Positions 7,795-14,454 of a DNA stretch of 49,731 bases are shown piece after piece. Numbering within the stretch: the first letter of the stretch is position 1; each line of letters begins with the position of its first letter. The stretch covers positions 1-49,731 of the forward strand of contig NZ_BCSN01000017.1 in the NCBI RefSeq assembly GCF_001570885.1, written 5' to 3'. This DNA comes from Micrococcus lylae NBRC 15355. GTDB lineage: Bacteria; Actinomycetota; Actinomycetes; Actinomycetales; Micrococcaceae. The notes under the pieces are model-generated. The model saw only the letters and a list, made by a program, of their open reading frames with translations, made no database searches and was not told the origin of the DNA. The position numbers were made by a program, and so were the translations under genes.

Positions 7795-8550
7795 ATGGAC
7801 CTGCTGCATGCCCTGATCGCCCTGGGCTTCATCGCTCTCGGCGCCGTGCTGCAGCGGGTCGCCGGCATGGGCGTCGGCATGATCGCCGCGCCCACGCTGT
7901 CCCTGCTCGTCGGCCCGATCGCCGGCGTCACCCTCTCCAACGTGGCCGCCTCGGTCGCCGCACTGATCCTGTTCCTCATGCTCCGCCGGCACGTGGACTG
8001 GCCCAGGTTCCTGCGGCTGGCGCCGCTGCTGATCGCCGGCTCCTTCCTCGGCGCCTGGGCGGTGGCCTCCCTGGACCACGGATGGCTCGAGATCCTGCTC
8101 GGCACCTGCATCCTCATCGCCATCGCCGCCGCCCTCGGTCTGCAGCAGCGGTTCACCCTCACCGGCAACAGCGCGGTCTACGGGTCCGGAGCGGTCGCCG
8201 GGTTCATGAACACCACCGCCGGGGTCGCCGGGCCCGCGCTCGCCGTCTATGCGGTGGCCGCCAAGTGGGAGCAGCGGTCCTGGGCAGCCACCCTCCAGCC
8301 GATCTTCCTGCTCGCCAACCTCACCTCGATCGGCACCAAGGCCCTCTTCGGCGCCGCCGTCCCCGGGGACGTGCACGTTCCCTGGCCGGTCTGGGGCGCC
8401 GTCCTCCTCGGCGCGCCGCTCGGCATCCTCATCGGCTCGCGCGTCGCCCGACGGGTGGACCCGGCCAAGGCACGTGTCCTGGCGCTCTGCATCGCCTCCG
8501 CCGGCGGTGTGCTGGCGGTCGTTCGAGGTGTGGGAGAACTCGTCGGCTGA
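7795..8550 (+). CDS. TauE/SafE-family sulfite or sulfonate exporter-like permease
   Basis: A 251-residue integral membrane protein with about eight helices in two repeats. The second half opens with GSGAVAGFMNTTAGVAGPALAVYA, the family's characteristic Gly/Ala-rich loop. Members move sulfite, sulfoacetate or related anions, or are uncharacterised, and nothing nearby fixes the substrate. CATACT 7 nt before the ATG suggests leaderless expression. The ISL3-bounded island begins about 100 bp after its stop, so the downstream neighbourhood is not ancestral. Confidence 0.85.
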   Translation: MDLLHALIALGFIALGAVLQRVAGMGVGMIAAPTLSLLVGPIAGVTLSNVAASVAALILFLMLRRHVDWPRFLRLAPLLIAGSFLGAWAVASLDHGWLEILLGTCILIAIAAALGLQQRFTLTGNSAVYGSGAVAGFMNTTAGVAGPALAVYAVAAKWEQRSWAATLQPIFLLANLTSIGTKALFGAAVPGDVHVPWPVWGAVLLGAPLGILIGSRVARRVDPAKARVLALCIASAGGVLAVVRGVGELVG

Positions 8551-8639
8551 ACACGGCCCGGGAGTGATCGTCGCGCTCGGCCCGTCCGTTTCGTCTGGCA
8601 CGCCGCGCCCTCGAGACGCCCCGGCCCTGGTCCTCACAG

Positions 8640-8647
8640 GTGTATCC
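8640..8647. repeat. Left 8-bp target-site duplication GTGTATCC
   Basis: GTGTATCC lies directly outside the left ISL3 end at 8648. The identical 8-mer is at 13505-13512, directly outside the distal right end. An 8-bp duplication is the known size for ISL3 elements. Confidence 0.85.
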
Positions 8648-10104
8648 GGCTCATCCGAATCCAGGGTGTAGTCGGGGTCTGAACCCGCCGGTCTCGAGCA
8701 GGGATCTGGCGATGTAGTTGGTCAGGTTGCGGAACCCCAGCGCCGAGCCGCGCAGGTGCTCGAGCCTGCCGTTGATCGCCTCGGTGGGCCCGTTGGAGGT
8801 GCTGGGCCGGTCGAAGTAGGCCAGGACGTCGGCGGCGCGCTTCTTCAGCGTCCTGCCGAGCTTGGTGATCTCGACCAGGGCCTTGGGGACGCCGGTGCTG
8901 ATCGAGTCGATGAGCCGGGCCATCAGCTCGCGGCCGTGGCGCCGGTTCTCGTGGCGGTAGGCGGCGATCATGCGCTGGTAGACGCTCCAGGTGACCTCGA
9001 CCTCGACGTGGGCGTCGTCGGCGAACAGGGTGTCCAGTCGGTCCTTCTGCTTGTCGTTGAGCAGGTCGGCGCCGGTGGACAGGGTCCGGCGGGCGGCATA
9101 GAGCGGGTCGCCCTTGCGGCCGCGGTGCCCACAGATGGCCTGCTGAACTCGCCGTCGGCACTCATCGAGCGCCTCGCGAGCGAGGCGCGTGACGTGGAAG
9201 GGATCTAGCACGGTCACCACGTCGGGCAGTTCCTCGACGGCGGCGGTCTTGAACCCGGTGAAGCCGTCCATCGCGACCACCTCCACGCCGTCGCGCCACT
9301 CCTGCGGGCGGTCGACCAGCCAGGTCTTGAACGCCTGCTTGGAGCGTCCTTCGACCATGTCCAGCAGCCGTGCCGGGCCGGTGCCATCTCGCACTGGGGT
9401 GAGGTCGATGATCACGGTGACGTACCTGTCGCCGCGACGGGTGTGCCTCCACACGTGCTCATCGACCCCGACGACCTTCACCCCCTCGAAGCGGTGCTCC
9501 TCGTCGATCAGCACCCGCTTGCCCTCGACCAGAACGGCGTCGTTGGCGGTGTCCCAGGCCACCCCGAGCCCCTCGGCGACCCGAGCCACGGTCAGGTGCT
9601 GGACCACGATCCCTTCCAGCGCCCACCGCAGAGCGCGCCGAGACAACTTGGCCCGGGGCTCGGCCGCGGCGGTGGTGTCCTGGCGCCACACATACCCGCA
9701 GCCGCTGCAGCGGTAACGGCGCACGACGACCTCCAGCGTCGTGGGCCGCCAGCCCAGTGGTTCGTGGGCAAGCCGTCGGACCACGGTGTCACGTGGTCTC
9801 CCTTCGCAGCCGCAGCGCCGGCACCACTGGTCGGGCTCGACCACCTGACAGGCCAATACGGCACGATCCGGCTCGAGTCGCTGCCCGGTGACAACGAGGC
9901 CGAGTTCGTCGAGGCGGCAGAAGGCAGTCAGGTCGGGGCTGGCGAACGCATCAGCGCGCCCGCCGACGGTAGCGTCGTGCACGTCGAGGTCTTTCGGGCT
10001 GAGTGTGTAGGAGCTCTCATCCTCGGGAGACCTCGACCCTCACCCCGACACCGACGCGCCGGCCCGCCGCGCGACGTGCGCTACGCCCTCATCTGGGAAG
10101 AGCC
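8648..10104 (-). mobile_element. ISL3-family insertion sequence, complete, 1,457 bp
   Basis: The left terminal inverted repeat is 8648-8671 and the right is 10081-10104. They agree at 19 of 24 positions, both starting GGCTC and ending AGGGTGTAG or AGGGCGTAG. One intact transposase gene fills the element, its stop codon lying inside the left repeat. The expected 8-bp duplication is missing on the right side at 10105, because this copy forms the left part of the larger unit. Confidence 0.85.
8651..9982 (-). CDS. ISL3 family transposase
   Basis: A 443-residue transposase. The N-terminal zinc finger uses Cys54, Cys57, Cys92 and Cys95 (CRRCGC and CSGCGY). A helix-turn-helix follows near residues 115-155. 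The DDE catalytic residues are Asp174 (GVDEHVWR), Asp239 (AMDGFTGF) and Glu401 (NGPTEAINGRLEHLR). The C-terminal YIARSLLETGGFRP is typical of the family. The frame is unbroken and all key residues are present, so the enzyme is probably active. The stop codon at 8651-8653 is within the left terminal repeat. Confidence 0.93.
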   Translation of the reverse strand: MHDATVGGRADAFASPDLTAFCRLDELGLVVTGQRLEPDRAVLACQVVEPDQWCRRCGCEGRPRDTVVRRLAHEPLGWRPTTLEVVVRRYRCSGCGYVWRQDTTAAAEPRAKLSRRALRWALEGIVVQHLTVARVAEGLGVAWDTANDAVLVEGKRVLIDEEHRFEGVKVVGVDEHVWRHTRRGDRYVTVIIDLTPVRDGTGPARLLDMVEGRSKQAFKTWLVDRPQEWRDGVEVVAMDGFTGFKTAAVEELPDVVTVLDPFHVTRLAREALDECRRRVQQAICGHRGRKGDPLYAARRTLSTGADLLNDKQKDRLDTLFADDAHVEVEVTWSVYQRMIAAYRHENRRHGRELMARLIDSISTGVPKALVEITKLGRTLKKRAADVLAYFDRPSTSNGPTEAINGRLEHLRGSALGFRNLTNYIARSLLETGGFRPRLHPGFG

Positions 10105-10152
10105 TCCGAACCTACCGGAGTCCGAAAGTACCGCGGTCCGAAACTATCTGAT
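10105..10152 (+). repeat. Three 16-bp direct repeats upstream of dld
   Basis: TCCGAA recurs at 10105, 10121 and 10137, exactly 16 bp apart. The units share the approximate pattern TCCGAA-n-n-TACCG. The third unit covers the place where a -35 hexamer would sit for the TACAAT at 10163-10168, so this looks like an operator array. Confidence 0.6.
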
Positions 10153-10162
10153 GCGCATCTTC

Positions 10163-10196
10163 TACAATGAGGATGCGCGTATGCACATGCATACGC
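10163..10196 (+). promoter_or_regulatory. dld promoter -10 (TACAAT) and adjoining perfect palindrome
   Basis: TACAAT at 10163-10168 is the best -10 before dld. Just downstream, 10177-10196 reads GCGTATGCACATGCATACGC, two 9-bp arms that are exact inverse complements around CA. It lies over or just after the expected transcription start, where a repressor such as a lactate-responsive GntR protein could bind. A second short palindrome, GATGCGCATC, is at 10150-10159. The regulator is not encoded in the island. Confidence 0.5.
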
Positions 10197-10369
10197 ACAC
10201 TCCTTGGACGCCGTAGCGAGCTTCCGGGCAGACGGTCGCAGACGTCGCCCCCCTGGCTCGTTTCCCCGCCCATCAAAAAATGAACGACCGCGGACTAGCT
10301 CGGATCAAGGCGACATCCCCTCAGCATCATGACGCGCTTGTGATGCAACTGAATATAGGAAGCTTAGAG

Positions 10370-12085
10370 ATGACGCGACCAGGACAGACCACCACGGCTT
10401 CGCACGAAGCGATCGATGCGTTCAAGAGAATCGTCGGCGACGAACATGTACTGACCTCTGAGCGTGCCACGATGCCATTCAGCAAAGGCTATCGATTCGG
10501 CGGGGGACCAGTCTTCGCCGTGGTGCGCCCCGGCACGCTGGTCGAGATGTGGCGGGCGCTGCAGGTATCCGTCGACAACAACCTCATCGTCATCCCGCAG
10601 GCATCGAACACGGGCCTGACTGGTGGATCCGGCCCCGGCTTCCAAGACTACGATCGCCCCATTGTGATCATCTCGACTCACCGCATCGATGAGGTGCACC
10701 TCATCAACGACGCGCGCGAGGCGATCTCGCTCGCGGGCACCCCGCTGACACACCTGACCGACGCGCTCGCCAAGCACCAGCGCGAGCCGCACTCGGTGAT
10801 CGGGTCGACATCAATCGGCGCCTCGGTCATCGGCGGCATCGCGAACAACTCGGGCGGCAGCCAGATTCGCAAGGGTCCGGCATTCACGCGCGAAGCGATC
10901 TTCGCCCGCGTCAACGACGACGGCAAGGTCGAGCTGGTCAATCACCTGGGCATCTCGCTCGGAGACGACCCTGAGGTCGCACTCGACCGTCTACAGCGCG
11001 GCGAGTGGTCTCCCGAGGATGTCACCCCAGCTCCCGAAGACTCGAACGAGACCGAGTACGCCGAGCACTTGCGCAAGATCGTGCCTTCGCCTGCTCGCTA
11101 CAATGCGAACCCCGAGTACCTGTTCGAGGCTTCCGGCTCGGCCGGCAAGCTGATGGTGTTCGCGGTGCGCACCCGCACCTTCCCTCGCGAAGTGCACCCG
11201 ACCGTGTTTTACATCGGCACGAACAACACGCACGAGCTCGAAGAGATCCGTCGGTTGTTCCTCGAAGCCGACATGCCGCTGCCTATCTCTGGTGAGTACA
11301 TGGGCCGCAGTGCCTTCGACTTGGCCGAGAAGTACGGCAAAGACACCTTCGTCTTCCTGAAGTTCATGAGTCCAGCGCTGCAGACGCGCATGTTCTCGTT
11401 CAAGACGTGGGCCAACGGCTTGTTCTCGAAGATTCCCGGCATTGGTCCGACCTTCGCCGACACGGTATCGCAAGCCATGTTCAGCGTGCTGCCCAACCAG
11501 CTGCCCAAGCGCATGATGGAGTACCGCAACCGTTTCGAGCATCACCTGCTGCTCACCGTCAGCGAGTCGCAGAAGGCCGCGAGCGAGAAGATGCTCAAGG
11601 AGTTCTTCGCAGAGCCCGAGCACACTGGTGAGTTCTTCATCTGCACGTCTGATGAAGAAAAGAGCGCGTCGCTCAACCGGTTCGGCGCGGCCAGTGCCGC
11701 CACTCGCTACGCCGCGTTGAAGCGCCGGCACATCGCAGGGCTCATCCCCATCGATGTGGCCCTGCGTCGCGACGATTGGAACTGGCTCGAGGTGCTGCCG
11801 GAGGAGATCGACGACCAGCTTGAGGTCAAGGCGTATTACGGGCACTTCTTCTGCCATGTGATGCACCAGGACTATGTCGCCAAGCAGGGCGTGGATCTCG
11901 AGGCGCTGCACGACCGCATCCAGCACCTGCTGGAGGAGCGCGGCGCGAAGCTGCCCGCCGAGCACAACTACGGTCGCATCTACAAGCTGCCGGAGTCCAT
12001 GGAAGAGCACTTCAAGGAGCTCGATCCGACGAATACGTTCAACGCCGGTATCGGCGGCACGTCGCCGCACAAGGACTGGGCCTAA
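10370..12085 (+). CDS. dld: Quinone-dependent D-lactate dehydrogenase, E. coli Dld type
   Basis: A 571-residue peripheral membrane flavoprotein that oxidises D-lactate to pyruvate and passes electrons to the quinone pool. It follows E. coli Dld almost block by block: YRFGGGPVFAVVRPGTL near 41-57, NTGLTGGSGPG in the FAD-binding PCMH domain, REPHSVIGSTSIGASVIGGI, EYMGRSAFDLAEKYGKDTF in the cap domain, FEHHLLL, and PAEHNYGRIYKLPE near the end. Length matches E. coli Dld. The ATG at 10370 has AGGAAG 8 nt upstream. Base composition is clearly less GC-rich than the neighbours and it lies between ISL3 ends, so horizontal acquisition is likely. A terminator behind it has been split by IS481. Confidence 0.95.
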   Translation: MTRPGQTTTASHEAIDAFKRIVGDEHVLTSERATMPFSKGYRFGGGPVFAVVRPGTLVEMWRALQVSVDNNLIVIPQASNTGLTGGSGPGFQDYDRPIVIISTHRIDEVHLINDAREAISLAGTPLTHLTDALAKHQREPHSVIGSTSIGASVIGGIANNSGGSQIRKGPAFTREAIFARVNDDGKVELVNHLGISLGDDPEVALDRLQRGEWSPEDVTPAPEDSNETEYAEHLRKIVPSPARYNANPEYLFEASGSAGKLMVFAVRTRTFPREVHPTVFYIGTNNTHELEEIRRLFLEADMPLPISGEYMGRSAFDLAEKYGKDTFVFLKFMSPALQTRMFSFKTWANGLFSKIPGIGPTFADTVSQAMFSVLPNQLPKRMMEYRNRFEHHLLLTVSESQKAASEKMLKEFFAEPEHTGEFFICTSDEEKSASLNRFGAASAATRYAALKRRHIAGLIPIDVALRRDDWNWLEVLPEEIDDQLEVKAYYGHFFCHVMHQDYVAKQGVDLEALHDRIQHLLEERGAKLPAEHNYGRIYKLPESMEEHFKELDPTNTFNAGIGGTSPHKDWA

Positions 12086-12145
12086 GTCCCCAAGGTAGCG
12101 CGACGCCGTGAGAGCCTGAGCGATGTCTTATCCATCTCGGGTGGA

Positions 12146-12151
12146 CCTAGG
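12146..12151. repeat. Left IS481 target duplication CCTAGG
   Basis: CCTAGG directly abuts the TGT end of the element at 12152. The partner is at 13268-13273. The site is itself a palindrome containing CTAG. Confidence 0.75.
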
Positions 12152-13154
12152 TGTAAGAGGTCATGACGTTGTTGACTCGGGCCGGGACCAACGAGGCCGG
12201 CGGGGCGTTCCCGCAGGAGGTATGAGGCCGATGGTAGTTGTAGTGGTTCACCCACACGGCCAGCGCCTCACGCCGAGCTGTCTCTGAGGTATACGGGCGG
12301 GCGTAGAGGACCTCGTCGACCATCAGCCGGTTGTACCGCTCGATCTTCCCGTTGTGACGCGGGGTGTATGGGCGGATCCGGTGGTGCCGGCCCCCGAGCG
12401 AGACCACCTTGGCGGTGAAGTCCGCGGCCCGGTAGTTGTTCCCGTTGTCCGTGACCACCCTGTCGATCCGGATGCCGTGGGCGGCGAAGAACGCCCGCGC
12501 CCGGCAGAAGAACCCGATCGTGGTCACCGTCCGCTCATCCTCCAACGCCTCGGTGTACGCCAGCCGGGTGTACCCGTCGATCGCCGAGTGCAGGTAGGTG
12601 TAGCCGACCCGTCGGCCAGTCCCGCGCTTGGCCGCTCGCGCGTTCTCGGAGTCCCGTCCGTGAGCACGCCAGCCGCCCCCGTCAGGGATGCGCCCGATCT
12701 TCTTCACGTCCAGGTGCACCATGTGCCCCGGAGCCCGGGCGGTGATCTTCTGCGGTCGTTGGCGCAGGTCCTCACCCGTGGGCGCGAGGTCTGGCAACCG
12801 GGAGATGTCCAGCCGGTGCAGCCACCTGCCCACCGTTCGGAGGCACAGCTGGTGGCCTTCGGAGACGAGGTGGTGATGGATCCGGCGGGCTGACCACTTG
12901 CACTCCCGGCGCAGGGTGAGGATCTGGGTGACCAGGGTCGGGTCGAGCTGGGCGGGAGAGCGTCGTGGCCGGCAGGAGCGGTCTTGCAGTCCTGCCTCGC
13001 CTTCGGCACGGTAGCGGGCCACCCAGGTGGCCACCGTGGGACGTGCGACCCGGAACTCGGCGGCCACGTGCGCCTGTGGGATCCCGTCGTTCAGGTGGCG
13101 GTGGACCATCCTGAGACGGCCGGTGGGGGTCAGGGGTGCGTTAGCGTGGGTCAT
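12147..13154 (-). CDS. IS481 family transposase
   Basis: A 335-residue transposase: N-terminal winged helix-turn-helix pair (residues about 10-115) and a C-terminal rve integrase core with Asp149 (HLDVKKIG), Asp236 (VTDNGNNY) and Glu272 (HNGKIERYNR) as the DDE triad. The C-terminal HYNYHRPHTSCGNAPPASL is typical of IS481/IS3-type enzymes. The frame is intact. The stop codon TAG is not part of the element: it is read from the CCTAGG target copy at 12146-12151, so the gene ends only because of the chosen insertion site. Confidence 0.92.
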   Translation of the reverse strand: MTHANAPLTPTGRLRMVHRHLNDGIPQAHVAAEFRVARPTVATWVARYRAEGEAGLQDRSCRPRRSPAQLDPTLVTQILTLRRECKWSARRIHHHLVSEGHQLCLRTVGRWLHRLDISRLPDLAPTGEDLRQRPQKITARAPGHMVHLDVKKIGRIPDGGGWRAHGRDSENARAAKRGTGRRVGYTYLHSAIDGYTRLAYTEALEDERTVTTIGFFCRARAFFAAHGIRIDRVVTDNGNNYRAADFTAKVVSLGGRHHRIRPYTPRHNGKIERYNRLMVDEVLYARPYTSETARREALAVWVNHYNYHRPHTSCGNAPPASLVPARVNNVMTSYT

Positions 13155-13267
13155 GAGCGGGCTCTTTCCAGCGGATGGGTGGTGTAGGAACTTCCATCCT
13201 GCCGGGCGGGGCCCGCTCGTCTCATCTCAGCCCGGGCCTCGTGCCAAGAACCTCATGACCCACAACA
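12152..13267 (-). mobile_element. IS481-family insertion sequence, 1,116 bp
   Basis: The element begins TGT at 12152 and ends ACA at 13267, with imperfect terminal inverted repeats of about 25 bp (18 matches, including a shared GGTCATGA block). It is flanked by the 6-bp duplication CCTAGG and carries one intact transposase. Confidence 0.85.
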
Positions 13268-13273
13268 CCTAGG
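13268..13273. repeat. Right IS481 target duplication CCTAGG
   Basis: Directly follows the ACA end of the element and matches 12146-12151. Confidence 0.75.
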
Positions 13274-13451
13274 GCTCGACTCCCTAGGTCCACCGGGACG
13301 GATGAGTCGAGACATCGGTCAGAGGCTGGGCAGGCCATAGAATCGCGTGGCGGCGAGGGCCGCGCCCGGTCCGAGAACGGGTCATCGCCTCACGCCGTCA
13401 GCTGACCCGCGACGGCCGGCACACCGGCGAAATCCTCGCCACCGGCCACAT

Positions 13452-13504
13452 CGACGAGCCGGCCCGCCGCGCGACGTGCGCTACACCCTCATCTGGGAAG
13501 AGCC
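13452..13504 (-). mobile_element. Orphan ISL3 right end
   Basis: These 53 bp match the right end of the complete ISL3 copy (10052-10104) with two substitutions, including the terminal repeat. Upstream of 13452 the two sequences are unrelated. So this is either a remnant of a second ISL3 element or a copied end. It is the right boundary of the composite unit. The stretch 13274-13451 between the split terminator and this end shows no gene I can support. Confidence 0.8.
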
Positions 13505-13512
13505 GTGTATCC
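13505..13512. repeat. Right 8-bp target-site duplication GTGTATCC
   Basis: Identical to 8640-8647 and directly outside the orphan ISL3 right end. Confidence 0.85.
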
Positions 13513-13564
13513 GGCTAGCGTGAGAGGTAGATCACAGTCACCGCGGACCATGGAGGAAAAGCCG

Positions 13565-14380
13565 ATGCGTGCGTCCAGGACCACATCACTGACCGCCCTG
13601 CTCGCCGCCGGAGCCCTCGCGCTCACCGCTTGTGGCGGAGCCGACGAGTCGGACCCGGATGAGGGAACCGCCACCGAGGCCTCGCCGTCTGCCGCCTCGC
13701 CCAGCCAGAGCGAAGGAGAATCCGCAGGGGACGAGTCCGACGGGACCGAGCCCACCGGGGACGAGTCCGCCTCGGCCACCGAGGCGTCCGAGTCGGCCGA
13801 CGACGCCTCTGAATCCGCCTCGCCGTCCACCTCGGAGACAGGCTCCGCCGACGCTTCGTCTACCGACGCCTCCTCTGCCGAGGCCGGTCCGAGCCTCCCG
13901 GAGGATCCTCCGCGCTGGTCCTTCCCCCTGAACGTGGAGGGCTGGGAGACCTCCGTGATCGACAAGAACGGCATCAACCAGCTGCAGAACTCCCAGGGCT
14001 GCCGGTTCACGTCCTCCCAGAACCGCGTGCAGCCGGACCCGGACCAGAGCGCACGGGAGGCCAGCCAGGACCTTGCCGAGGAGTTCGAGCAGGGGCTGTC
14101 CAGGCAGGCCGCCGAGACCGACTTCACCTATGGCGAGGCAGAGATCCACCTGTTCATGGACGCCGGCACCACGGACGCGGTCAGCCTGTCCGGCACCTAC
14201 GCCAACTCCCAGGGCCAGGAGTTCGAGACCACCTTCCTCGCCCGCGTCATCCCGGAGCAGCAGTCCTGGGTCTCGCTCCAGTACGCCTGCCCCGCGAACG
14301 CCTACGACGAGGACGAGATGGCCGAGCTGTTCCGGTCCACCCAGCTGGACAGCACAGACCCTGCCCCGTTCGAGGACTGA
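13565..14380 (+). CDS. Hypothetical lipoprotein with acidic Ser-rich linker
   Basis: A 271-residue lipoprotein with lipobox LALTAC (Cys23), then about 85 residues of Ser/Glu/Asp/Ala-rich linker with many SES and ASE units. A C-terminal domain follows (residues about 110-271) with a lone Cys in NSQGCRFTSSQN and a second in LQYACPANAY, which may form a disulfide. I do not recognise the domain. GGAGG lies about 8 nt before the ATG at 13565; an in-frame ATG at 13550 is an alternative. The composite transposon ends only 60 bp upstream, so its native upstream promoter elements have been replaced by transposon sequence. Confidence 0.75.
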   Translation: MRASRTTSLTALLAAGALALTACGGADESDPDEGTATEASPSAASPSQSEGESAGDESDGTEPTGDESASATEASESADDASESASPSTSETGSADASSTDASSAEAGPSLPEDPPRWSFPLNVEGWETSVIDKNGINQLQNSQGCRFTSSQNRVQPDPDQSAREASQDLAEEFEQGLSRQAAETDFTYGEAEIHLFMDAGTTDAVSLSGTYANSQGQEFETTFLARVIPEQQSWVSLQYACPANAYDEDEMAELFRSTQLDSTDPAPFED

Positions 14381-14454
14381 CTCGCGGACCAGGGGAGGGC
14401 GCCGGGCCGCTAGGTTGATTCCGCCCTACACCTGCTGCGAAAGAGGTCCGCGGA

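Larger units (their letters stand above)
12140..13294 (+). terminator. dld terminator hairpin split by IS481
   Basis: Removing the IS481 element and one CCTAGG joins GGTGGACCTAGG (12140-12151) to 13274 onward. This restores a 13-bp perfect stem GGTGGACCTAGGG / CCCTAGGTCCACC around a 7-nt loop, about 55 bp after the dld stop. The element sits in the left arm of that stem. Confidence 0.7.
8648..13504. mobile_element. ISL3-bounded composite (pseudo-compound) transposon carrying dld
   Basis: The unit runs from the left ISL3 end at 8648 to an orphan ISL3 right end at 13504 and is flanked by exact GTGTATCC duplications. It contains a complete ISL3 copy (8648-10104), an E. coli-type dld gene with its own promoter region, an IS481 element and the orphan end. 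The internal right end at 10104 is followed by TCCGAACC, not the duplication. The outermost ends were therefore the pair used in the transposition event that left this scar. What is seen: ends and duplications. What is inferred: that dld was mobilised as cargo. Confidence 0.75.

Noticed and set aside
10105-10112. TCCGAACC as the right target duplication of the complete ISL3 copy
   Set aside because: It does not match the left flank GTGTATCC; the match is at 13505-13512 instead.
9443-10216. A 257-codon plus-strand open frame across the ISL3 right end
   Set aside because: It is antisense to the transposase for most of its length and ends in the dld promoter region; no motif supports it.
10280-10369. 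N-terminal extension of Dld from the ATG at 10280
   Set aside because: No ribosome site, and the E. coli-type protein length is met exactly from the ATG at 10370 with AGGAAG.
13310-13451. Possible gene remnant between the split terminator and the orphan ISL3 end
   Set aside because: One frame is open and looks codon-like, but it is short, has no start or motif, and cannot be assigned.
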